From Actinomycetota bacterium (GTDB taxonomy: Bacteria; Actinomycetota; Acidimicrobiia; Acidimicrobiales; Ilumatobacteraceae), in contig WLEX01000052.1 of assembly GCA_009704065.1 (NCBI GenBank), positions 1 to 8,103 on the forward strand: 8,103 nt of DNA, read 5' to 3'. This document shows, one piece after another, positions 1 to 5,684 of this stretch (the first letter of the stretch is position 1; each line of letters opens with the position of its first letter). A model generated the notes under the pieces. It worked only from the letters and a program-made list of their open reading frames with translations, was not told the DNA's origin and did not search any database. The translations under genes were made by a program, and so were the position numbers.

Positions 1-1
1 T

Positions 2-1306
2 ATGGCTTCCGCCCCTCAGTCCTCATCAATCGTGCGCATCGGAGTCCTCGGGTGCGGCAATGTCGGCGCTGCATTTATTCAGCTCGTCGAACGCCAGGCC
101 GATGTGATCGAGGCGCGCACTGGTGTGCGCCTACAAATAGCTCGAGTTGCTGTGCGTAATGTGAGCCGTGACCGCGAAGTGCAGCTGCCCGATGGCGTGG
201 TTACTCGCGATGCCGAGTCTGTGGTGAAAGATCCCACTGTCGACCTCATTGTCGAAGTTATTGGTGGCATCGAACCAGCTCGTGAACTAATCGCAACAGC
301 AATTGCCAATGGCAAGCCAGTGGTTACGGCCAACAAAGAACTACTTGCAAATGTGGGTCACGAACTGTGGGCACAATCCGATGCTGCAGGAATCGACTTA
401 TTGTTCGAGGCGGCAGTTGCCGGCGGCATCCCCCTCATTCGTGCATTACGCGAATCGTTGCGTGGCGAACCCATCACTCGCGTTATGGGAATTGTGAATG
501 GCACGACCAACTTCATTCTCACCAAGATGACCAATGAAGGTGCCGAGTATTCCGCTGCTCTCAGCGAAGCACAGCGACTTGGTTTTGCCGAACGTGATCC
601 AACAGCCGATGTTGAAGGATTCGATGCTGGTGCAAAAGCAGCGATTATTGCGAGCATTGCTTTTGGTGCACGCATTGTTGCGGGCGATGTGTACCACGAA
701 GGCATTAGCGGTATTACTGCTGCCGATATTTCTATTGCACGTCGCCTTGGGTATGTGGTGAAACTTCTTGCCATCGCCGAACAAGCATCACCAAGTGAGC
801 CAGTTGCCGTTCGTGTGCACCCCACTATGGTTCCTGTTTCGCATCCGCTTGCCAGCGTGAACGATTCATATAACGCTGTCTTTGTTGAAGGCGACGCTGT
901 TGGCTCGCTTATGTTCTATGGCCGTGGTGCAGGTGGATTCCCCACAGCTTCTGCAGTGTTGGGAGATGTCATCGATGCTGCAGTAAACCTCACAAGAAAA
1001 ACACACGGAGCAATCGGGTCATTTGCTCGAGTGCCCGTCCTTGCTATCGATGAAACATCATCTCAGTACCTCATTGGTCTCGATGTAGAAGACAAGCCTG
1101 GCGTCTTGCACGCCATTACAGGTGTCTTTGCTTCGCATGGTGTCAGTATTCGTGCAGCTGAGCAAGAGGGCATTGGTGAAGATGCGCGTCTGGTGTTCAT
1201 CACGCATACCGCTAAAGAATCCGACGTTCAGGCTTGTGTGTCAGAGTTCCGTAAATCTCCAGCAGTGAAGCGCGCTTCTGGTTTGTTGCGCGTTATCGGG
1301 CAATAA
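2..1306 (+). CDS. hom: Homoserine dehydrogenase with C-terminal ACT domain
   Basis: It reduces aspartate semialdehyde to homoserine with NAD(P)H, the branch point to threonine and methionine, in the cytoplasm. The 434-residue product has a Rossmann nucleotide-binding motif GxGxxG (G17, G19, G22), the TANKELLA segment with K112, and the catalytic-domain signature NGTTNFIL (166-173). Residues E197, D203, D208 and K212 have the spacing of the substrate-binding and catalytic residues known from yeast homoserine dehydrogenase. Residues from about 354 to 434 form an ACT domain (DKPGVLHAITGVFASHG), as in the monofunctional, threonine-inhibited enzymes of Gram-positive bacteria; feedback inhibition by threonine is therefore likely. 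No aspartate kinase domain is fused. The ATG is at base 2, so its ribosome site and promoter lie outside the window and a start further upstream cannot be excluded. However, the Rossmann strand begins about ten residues in, which is normal. thrC follows after nine bases, implying an operon. Confidence 0.96.
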   Translation: MASAPQSSSIVRIGVLGCGNVGAAFIQLVERQADVIEARTGVRLQIARVAVRNVSRDREVQLPDGVVTRDAESVVKDPTVDLIVEVIGGIEPARELIATAIANGKPVVTANKELLANVGHELWAQSDAAGIDLLFEAAVAGGIPLIRALRESLRGEPITRVMGIVNGTTNFILTKMTNEGAEYSAALSEAQRLGFAERDPTADVEGFDAGAKAAIIASIAFGARIVAGDVYHEGISGITAADISIARRLGYVVKLLAIAEQASPSEPVAVRVHPTMVPVSHPLASVNDSYNAVFVEGDAVGSLMFYGRGAGGFPTASAVLGDVIDAAVNLTRKTHGAIGSFARVPVLAIDETSSQYLIGLDVEDKPGVLHAITGVFASHGVSIRAAEQEGIGEDARLVFITHTAKESDVQACVSEFRKSPAVKRASGLLRVIGQ

Positions 1307-1315
1307 CAAACCACC

Positions 1316-2680
1316 ATGAAGTACGTCTCTACGCGCGGTGCTGCACCTGTTCTAGGTTTTGCCGATGTTGTTTTGGCGGGACTCGCAACCGATGGTGGTT
1401 TGTATGTGCCGCAAACCTGGCCAACTCTTGGTGCCGTTACTACTGGCCCATACTCCGAACTAGCCGCTTCAGTTTTCGCACCATATGTTGGCGAAGATAT
1501 CGATAACGCCACCATGTTTCGCTTGTGTGAGGAGGCGTACTCAACATTTCGTCACCCCGATGTAGTACCCATTGTTCCTCTGGAAACCGGGCATCACCTC
1601 ATGGAACTATTCCACGGGCCAACGCTTGCGTTTAAAGATGTGGCCCTTCAGTTGCTCGGTCGATTGTTTGATCACATCCTCACGCAGCGCAATGAAAAGG
1701 TCACCATCGTGGGTGCTACCAGTGGCGACACCGGAAGTGCGGCAATCGATGGCGTAAAGAATTGCAAAAATATCGACATTGTCATTTTGTATCCGCAAGG
1801 TCGCGTCAGCGATGTGCAACGCAAACAAATGACCACTGTCGATTCGCCCAATGTTCGCACTGTTGCAATCGACGGCACTTTCGACGATTGTCAAGACTTG
1901 GTAAAAGCCATGTTCAACGATGCAACATTTCGCGAGCAACACAATTTGTCTGCAGTGAACAGCATCAACTGGGCACGCGTCATGGCGCAAGTGGTGTACT
2001 ACTTTGAGGCCACACGCAAAATGGGTGGGCCCATCGATATCACCGTGCCTACTGGCAACTTCGGCAATGTTTTGAGCGGCTGGATCGCAAAGCAAATGGG
2101 GGCACCCATTCGTAGGCTCCTCGTTGCCTCTAATGAAAACGACATTCTCACTCGATTCTTTAATTCCCAATCCATGGACGTCACCGGTGTGCACCCAACG
2201 CTCAGCCCCAGTATGGATATTCAAGTGTCATCAAACTTCGAACGGTTACTTTTTGAAATGAACAATCGCGATGGCGCGGTAACTGCTGCACAACTTGGCC
2301 GGTTCCGTGATCGTGGATCTCTTGTTGTCGAACCCGATCAGTACGAACAATGGATTGCGCCAACATTTCGAGCCGGTAGTGCGAGCGATCATGACACTCT
2401 TTCCACCATGCGCTCGGTGTATGAACACAGCGGCATGCTTCTCGACCCGCACACTGCTGTAGGTGTAAAAGTTGCGCGTGAATATGCCGAGGACGGAATT
2501 CCTATGCTCACCATGGCAACAGCGCACCCTGCAAAATTCCCTGATGCTGTCGAACGTGCCACCGGCGAGCGCCCTGCGCTTCCACCGCACCTAGCCAACT
2601 TGTTCGATTTACCCGAGCACACCAGTGCACTGCCAAACGACCTTGCCGCCGTGCAAGCTTTCGTGGCTGCTGCTCACTAA
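1316..2680 (+). CDS. thrC: Threonine synthase, long form, PLP-dependent
   Basis: It converts O-phosphohomoserine to threonine and phosphate, the last step of threonine synthesis. The 454-residue product starts MKYVSTRG, the typical N-terminal signature of the long threonine synthases of proteobacteria and fungi. K107 in GPTLAFKD is the expected Schiff-base lysine for PLP. GATSGDTGSAA (133-143) and VPTGNFGN (244-251) are the conserved PLP/phosphate-binding segments, and SPSMDIQVSSNFERL (298-312) is also typical. M. tuberculosis ThrC is, as I recall, a shorter form of about 360 residues, so the form here differs from its best-known syntenic counterpart. The start is fixed by the conserved N-terminus. 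The nine bases after the hom stop contain no Shine-Dalgarno sequence, so expression probably depends on coupling to hom translation. The next + strand gene is rho, not thrB; a - strand gene converges on thrC with only four bases between the stops. Confidence 0.96.
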   Translation: MKYVSTRGAAPVLGFADVVLAGLATDGGLYVPQTWPTLGAVTTGPYSELAASVFAPYVGEDIDNATMFRLCEEAYSTFRHPDVVPIVPLETGHHLMELFHGPTLAFKDVALQLLGRLFDHILTQRNEKVTIVGATSGDTGSAAIDGVKNCKNIDIVILYPQGRVSDVQRKQMTTVDSPNVRTVAIDGTFDDCQDLVKAMFNDATFREQHNLSAVNSINWARVMAQVVYYFEATRKMGGPIDITVPTGNFGNVLSGWIAKQMGAPIRRLLVASNENDILTRFFNSQSMDVTGVHPTLSPSMDIQVSSNFERLLFEMNNRDGAVTAAQLGRFRDRGSLVVEPDQYEQWIAPTFRAGSASDHDTLSTMRSVYEHSGMLLDPHTAVGVKVAREYAEDGIPMLTMATAHPAKFPDAVERATGERPALPPHLANLFDLPEHTSALPNDLAAVQAFVAAAH

Positions 2681-2687
2681 CTAGTTA
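2678..2687. repeat. Palindrome made of two convergent stop codons
   Basis: The ten bases TAACTAGTTA are a perfect palindrome. The left TAA is the stop of thrC and the right TTA is the stop (TAA) of the - strand lipoprotein gene, with CTAG between. There is no room for separate terminators, so each transcript must end inside the opposite gene. The palindrome itself is too short, with too tight a centre, to be a convincing intrinsic terminator. Confidence 0.6.
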
Positions 2688-3176
2688 CTTGCCGCAGTTT
2701 TTTACTAGCGATGCATTGAAGCGTGTGGATGCATCGAGAACTTTTTTATCGGAAGAGATAGCTGCGAGTTGATCTCGAACCAATGGCTTCTTTGCCATCT
2801 CTAACAAGCTGTAGTCGTTTGCCTGAAATATCTTGTTCATCGCATCAATGCTTTTCAACATAAGAGCAGCATCACTCTTCAGTGCAGTGGGACTTGCAGC
2901 CACCACCGCTTGTGACGCTTTTGTAATTGATGTCCATGCGGTTTTCATTTGTGCCGGGTCTGTGATGGCCGCGGGATTTTCACCATGTGGTCCGCCGCCC
3001 AGTGCGACATCGAGAGCATCAGATGAGGCACAAAATTTCTCAAAACCTTGTTGTACTTTTCCCGTGCCTGCTTTCACGGCACCAACGACTGTGGACTCAG
3101 AAGCAGAACGTGAGGACCCGCACGATGTGAGAGTGGCAAGAGTGGCAAGAGTCAGAACAAGGGAGCGATAACGCAT
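2685..3176 (-). CDS. Small secreted lipoprotein of unknown function
   Basis: The 163-residue product has a lipoprotein signal peptide: Arg at positions 2 and 4, a hydrophobic Leu/Ala/Thr core, and the lipobox LTSC with the lipidated Cys at residue 19. It should be exported, diacylated and anchored on the outer face of the cytoplasmic membrane. After a Ser-rich linker the mature part looks mainly helical. It contains C49 (FEKFCASSDAL) and C161 in the terminal Cys-Gly-Lys, which could form a disulfide joining the two ends. I do not recognise a named family; short lipoproteins with an early Phe-Cys and a C-terminal Cys-Gly are common in actinobacteria, and none that I know has an established job. 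The frame is open back to 3503, but 3176 is the real start: the signal peptide begins there, an AGGA lies eight bases upstream, and the upstream gene stops in a TGATG overlap. Its stop lies four bases from that of convergent thrC. Confidence 0.85.
   Translation of the reverse strand: MRYRSLVLTLATLATLTSCGSSRSASESTVVGAVKAGTGKVQQGFEKFCASSDALDVALGGGPHGENPAAITDPAQMKTAWTSITKASQAVVAASPTALKSDAALMLKSIDAMNKIFQANDYSLLEMAKKPLVRDQLAAISSDKKVLDASTRFNASLVKNCGK
3130..3152. repeat. Nine-base tandem repeat in the signal peptide
   Basis: The unit AGAGTGGCA occurs twice in full (3130-3138 and 3139-3147), followed by a partial AGAGT. On the - strand it encodes the repeated Leu-Ala-Thr of the hydrophobic core of the lipoprotein signal peptide. 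Each unit is three codons, so gain or loss by slippage would lengthen or shorten the core by three residues without a frameshift. Confidence 0.75.
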
Positions 3177-3322
3177 CACTTCATTCCTAAGAACTTGCCC
3201 AACTTGTTGCGGCGGCCCGAGCGGGTAAGGGGGATACCCGTGGCGCGAGAGATCTTGCGCTTGGTGCTGGTAACGCCAAGTGCGCGTTTCCAAGAGAATG
3301 TGAGTCCAGGACCAAGCTTCAT
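3176..3322 (-). CDS. 48-residue, very basic small protein
   Basis: The product starts MKLGPGLTFSWKRALG and ends KLGKFLGMK. By my count it has 13 Lys/Arg and no Asp or Glu, giving a strongly positive charge. Its middle (KRKISRATGIPLTRSGRR, residues 21-38) looks like a nucleic-acid- or membrane-surface-binding stretch. There is no signal peptide or convincing transmembrane helix. The TGA stop shares its A with the ATG of the lipoprotein gene (TGATG), a classical sign of translational coupling and the main evidence that this is a real gene. The frame is open to an upstream ATG at 3364, but that adds a Pro/Thr/Val-rich stretch with no supporting site. I prefer 3322 because an extended -10-like element lies exactly where a leaderless start there would need it. 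I have an impression of similar short basic proteins in other bacteria, which I cannot verify. Function unknown. Confidence 0.7.
   Translation of the reverse strand: MKLGPGLTFSWKRALGVTSTKRKISRATGIPLTRSGRRNKLGKFLGMK
3185..3188 (-). promoter_or_regulatory. Ribosome binding site of the lipoprotein gene
   Basis: AGGA read on the - strand, eight bases before the ATG at 3176. It lies within the last codons of the upstream 48-residue gene. Together with the TGATG overlap it decides the lipoprotein start and suggests that translation of the two genes is coupled. Confidence 0.65.
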
Positions 3323-3329
3323 GACTCTG

Positions 3330-3338
3330 ACCGTACCA
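3330..3338 (-). promoter_or_regulatory. Candidate extended -10 promoter, leaderless start
   Basis: On the - strand, TGG-TACGGT matches the extended -10 pattern TGnTAnnnT. Seven bases separate it from the ATG at 3322, so transcription would begin at or next to the A of the start codon. No Shine-Dalgarno sequence precedes that ATG, which fits a leaderless mRNA, a common mode in actinobacteria. No good -35 is seen at the usual distance. This is read from the sequence only. Confidence 0.4.
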
Positions 3339-3403
3339 GCGGGGGTTGGCAACACGGGGGGCATCGTTGCTGAAGGGGAGACAGACCGCTAGGGTGATGG
3401 TCG

Positions 3404-3417
3404 CTCGGTTGACCGAG
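3404..3417. repeat. Inverted repeat overlapping the candidate rho -35
   Basis: CTCGGT and ACCGAG form perfect six-base arms around a two-base centre. The centre and right arm contain TTGACC, the proposed -35 of rho. A short palindrome in this position could be an operator, but the two-base centre makes an RNA hairpin unlikely. No regulator is suggested by the sequence. Confidence 0.4.
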
Positions 3418-3436
3418 TTCTCCCCGCCCAAATCAT
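3409..3436 (+). promoter_or_regulatory. Candidate rho promoter
   Basis: TTGACC (3409-3414, five of six bases of the -35 consensus) is followed after 16 bases by AATCAT (3431-3436, four of six bases of the -10 consensus). Transcription would start near 3443, giving rho a leader of about 90 bases. Because a - strand unit separates rho from thrC, rho needs its own promoter in this region. The -10 match is only fair. Confidence 0.35.
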
Positions 3437-3478
3437 TGGGGGGTCGAGATGGAAGTTGCGCCTTCAATCCTGTTGCAG

Positions 3479-3503
3479 GCGCGCCCAAACCCCTACACCC
3501 CAT
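3479..3503 (+). promoter_or_regulatory. rho: C-rich, G-poor leader segment, possible rut site
   Basis: In the untranslated leader of rho, after a short GC start, the run at 3484-3501 consists of C-blocks spaced by A and T, with no G at all. Rho binds unstructured RNA rich in YC dinucleotides, and rho genes of enteric bacteria are known to be controlled by Rho-dependent attenuation in their own leader. The segment ends about 30 bases before the rho start codon. Use as an autoregulatory rut site is an inference. Confidence 0.35.
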
Positions 3504-3523
3504 CGTGGATCGGTGGAACGAAA

Positions 3524-3528
3524 GAGGA
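3524..3528 (+). promoter_or_regulatory. Ribosome binding site of rho
   Basis: GAGGA lies four bases before the ATG at 3533. The spacing is short but acceptable. It favours this ATG over the in-frame ATG at 3449, whose extra 28 residues do not resemble Rho. Confidence 0.6.
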
Positions 3529-3532
3529 AATC

Positions 3533-5368
3533 ATGGCTGCTGAAGCCCTGGAGAAATCCGCACTTGAGTCGAAGGACAAAGACCAACTCATGGCAATCGC
3601 CGGAGCGCTAGGCGTTAAAGCCGGTGCACGTGATTCAAAAGCCACATTGGTCGACAAGATTCTGGAAAAGACAGGTGCAAACGATGCGCCAGCACCTGCA
3701 CCTGCACAGCGCGGACGCCCCCGTCGTGATGCAGCGCCAGCTGACGATGCAGACTCATCAGACGAAGCGCCAGCACGCGAAGAACGTGCGCCGCGTGAAG
3801 AGCGCGCCCCACGTGGCGAGCGTGGACCACGCAACAACCAAGCTGCTGAGTCATCAGAACCCACTGTGTATGTGGGTGCCGATGGTGAGCCACTTGCCGA
3901 ATGGGAAATCGAACTTGCTCAGCACGAAGGTCGCATGGGCGAACTAAAGACACAAAGTAGTGGTGGCCAATCACGTGGTGACCGTGGTGATCGCGGACCG
4001 CGTCAACAAAACCAAGATCGTGGCCCACGTCAGCAAAACCAAGACCGTGGACCGCGCCAACAAAACCAAGGTCAGCAACGCCAGCAAGGTGAAGGCCAAG
4101 GCGATTGGGAAGATCGAGGCGGACGAAATAGTCGTCGTAAGCGCGGACGTAATGGTCGTACTCGCGATGAAGGCCCACAGGGTGATGATCGTTTCGAGTC
4201 ACGTGATGACAACAACAACGAACCAGTGAGTACCGAGCCAGTAAAGGTAGAGGGTTACCTCGATCTTCGCGACGAAGGTTACGGCTTTTTGCGCATTGGC
4301 GGATACCAGCCAACACGCGAAGATGCATACATTCCAGTGAAACTCACGCGTCAGTTCGGATTGCGTAAAGGTGACCATGTCACCGGTATGTCACGTCCTG
4401 CAGGTCGCAACGAAAAAAATCCAGCAATGCTCGAAATTTTTACAGTGAACGGACAAGATCCTGAAAAGGCTCGTCATCGTCCACGTTTCGAGGATCTCAC
4501 TGCGTTGTTCCCCGATTCAAAGTTGCGAATGGAAGATCCAAAAGATCCCACCAACATGACTGCTCGTATTATCGACTTGATCTCGCCAATTGGTAAAGGT
4601 CAGCGCGGAATCATCGTGTCGCCTCCAAAGGCCGGCAAGACCACCATCATGAAAACAATCGCTGCGTCGATTGAAAAGAACAACCCTGAAGTAAAACTCA
4701 TTGTGTTGCTCATCGATGAACGTCCTGAAGAAGTGACCGATATGCGTCGCACCGTCAAGGGTGAAGTTATTGCATCTACTTTCGACCGTCCGAGCGATGA
4801 GCACACGCACATTGCAGAGATGACCATCGAAAAAGCTAAGCGCATGGTTGAAATGGGTGAAGACGTTGTCATCATCCTCGACGGCATCACGCGTTTGTCA
4901 CGTGCTTATAACTTGGCAGCGCCTGCAACAGGTCGCATCATGTCAGGTGGTATCGATGCTGGTGCGTTGTACCCACCAAAGAAGTTCTTTGGTGCAGCAC
5001 GAAATGTGGAAGAGGGTGGCTCGCTCACCATCTTGGCCACAGCGTTGGTCGACACCAACAGCCGCATGGACGAAGCCATTTTCGAAGAGTTCAAGGGAAC
5101 CGGCAACATGGAATTGCGTCTCGACCGCCGCATCGCCGAGCGCCGTGTTTTCCCGGCTATCGACGTTGACGCCTCGAGCACCCGCCACGAAGAACTGCTA
5201 TTTGAGCGCAAGCAACTCCAGTTGGTCTGGAAGCTGCGCCGAGTGCTCAGTGGCCTTGCCCAGGACGGAAACCCCGCTCCAGGCTTGGAAATGCTCATGG
5301 ACCGCCTCAAAACCTTTGGTACCAACGACGAGTTCCTGGCCGAAATCGCTAAGACGCCTGGCGCCTAG
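3533..5368 (+). CDS. rho: Transcription termination factor Rho
   Basis: Rho is a hexameric, ATP-driven RNA translocase that releases RNA polymerase. The product has 611 residues, against about 420 in E. coli, because of an inserted arm. Residues about 5-46 are the helical Rho_N domain (KDQLMAIAGALGVKAG). Residues about 47-236 are low-complexity, rich in Arg, Gly, Gln, Asn and Glu, with three perfect or near-perfect RGPRQQNQD repeats (154-180). The cold-shock-like RNA-binding domain starts near 238 and includes GYGFLRI. The ATPase core has Walker A PPKAGKT (364-370, K369) and Walker B VVIILD (445-450), followed by the GITRLSRAYN segment. After it come the GGIDAGALYPPKKFFGAARN region and the GTGNMELRLDR segment, typical of the Q and R loops and the C-terminal core. 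Nothing catalytic is missing. Long N-terminal inserts are known in actinobacterial Rho, where they are thought to extend RNA binding to structured, GC-rich RNA. rpmE follows 42 bases downstream. Confidence 0.97.
   Translation: MAAEALEKSALESKDKDQLMAIAGALGVKAGARDSKATLVDKILEKTGANDAPAPAPAQRGRPRRDAAPADDADSSDEAPAREERAPREERAPRGERGPRNNQAAESSEPTVYVGADGEPLAEWEIELAQHEGRMGELKTQSSGGQSRGDRGDRGPRQQNQDRGPRQQNQDRGPRQQNQGQQRQQGEGQGDWEDRGGRNSRRKRGRNGRTRDEGPQGDDRFESRDDNNNEPVSTEPVKVEGYLDLRDEGYGFLRIGGYQPTREDAYIPVKLTRQFGLRKGDHVTGMSRPAGRNEKNPAMLEIFTVNGQDPEKARHRPRFEDLTALFPDSKLRMEDPKDPTNMTARIIDLISPIGKGQRGIIVSPPKAGKTTIMKTIAASIEKNNPEVKLIVLLIDERPEEVTDMRRTVKGEVIASTFDRPSDEHTHIAEMTIEKAKRMVEMGEDVVIILDGITRLSRAYNLAAPATGRIMSGGIDAGALYPPKKFFGAARNVEEGGSLTILATALVDTNSRMDEAIFEEFKGTGNMELRLDRRIAERRVFPAIDVDASSTRHEELLFERKQLQLVWKLRRVLSGLAQDGNPAPGLEMLMDRLKTFGTNDEFLAEIAKTPGA
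3992..4072 (+). repeat. Three 27-base tandem repeats in the rho arm
   Basis: Units at 3992-4018, 4019-4045 and 4046-4072 encode RGPRQQNQ followed by Asp, Asp and Gly. The DNA units differ at several third codon positions while the protein is almost unchanged. This suggests the duplication is not recent and the residue pattern is under selection. The arm is further extended by Arg/Gln/Asn-rich codons on either side. Confidence 0.85.
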
Positions 5369-5410
5369 TCCCGATACACTTTCCATTCTGTTTCTAGGAG
5401 ATTCCACACC

Positions 5411-5638
5411 ATGAAGATCGATACGCATCCTCAATACAACGAAATTGCAGTGAAGTGCTCATGTGGCAACTCATTCACCACTCGTTCAAGCCGCAATCAG
5501 CCCATCGCGCTCGAATTGTGCAACGAATGCCATCCGTTCTTCACTGGTAAGCAGAAGCTTGTCGACACCGGTGGTCGCGTCGAGCGCTTCAACAAGCGTT
5601 ACGGTGCTCGCACCAGCGCACCTGCTCGCCCCGAGTGA
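5411..5638 (+). CDS. rpmE: 50S ribosomal protein L31 (bL31), zinc-binding type
   Basis: The 75-residue protein belongs to the large ribosomal subunit near the central protuberance, where L31 helps bridge the two subunits. It begins MKIDTHPQY and has four cysteines, C16, C18, C37 and C40, in a CxC...CxxC arrangement, which marks the zinc-containing (C+) form rather than the zinc-free paralogue. The segment [26 protein letters not shown] is the family signature. Zn-dependent replacement by a C- paralogue is known in actinobacteria, but no such paralogue or Zur-like site is visible here. AGGAG at 5396-5400 lies ten bases before the ATG, a slightly long spacing. Its place directly after rho matches the actinobacterial order. 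It is probably transcribed with rho, since I see no terminator in the 42-base gap. Confidence 0.97.
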   Translation: MKIDTHPQYNEIAVKCSCGNSFTTRSSRNQPIALELCNECHPFFTGKQKLVDTGGRVERFNKRYGARTSAPARPE

Positions 5639-5684
5639 TTTGCTGTGGCGCATTGCGTCACCGTTTGTGCACATCTAGGTTCAC

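Noticed and set aside
1607..2224. A 205-codon open frame on the - strand inside thrC
   Set aside because: It lies fully antisense to a clear threonine synthase, and its product (rich in His, Cys and Ile) has no family features. Codon bias of the real gene explains the lack of stops.
2670..2703. An intrinsic terminator for thrC: CTGC pairing with GCAG followed by six T
   Set aside because: Only four base pairs around a 20-base loop, with nothing stable inside. The T-run also encodes the Lys-Asn near the end of the - strand gene. Too weak to call.
3323..3364. Fourteen extra N-terminal residues for the small basic protein, from the ATG at 3364
   Set aside because: No ribosome site precedes that ATG and the added residues differ in character. 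It stays possible, but 3322 has better upstream support.
3177..3503. N-terminal extension of the - strand lipoprotein up to 3503
   Set aside because: The extension has no coherent features and would bury the signal peptide. The AGGA at 3185-3188 and the TGATG overlap support the start at 3176.
3449..3532. A longer Rho starting at the ATG at 3449
   Set aside because: The 28 extra residues do not look like Rho and overlap the C-rich leader. GAGGA before 3533 and the Rho_N homology starting soon after it favour the shorter form.
3615..4328. A 237-codon open frame on the - strand inside rho, rich in His, Leu and Val
   Set aside because: It is the antisense reading of the low-complexity Arg/Gln/Glu-rich arm of Rho, which naturally lacks stops. 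No start site or recognisable domain.
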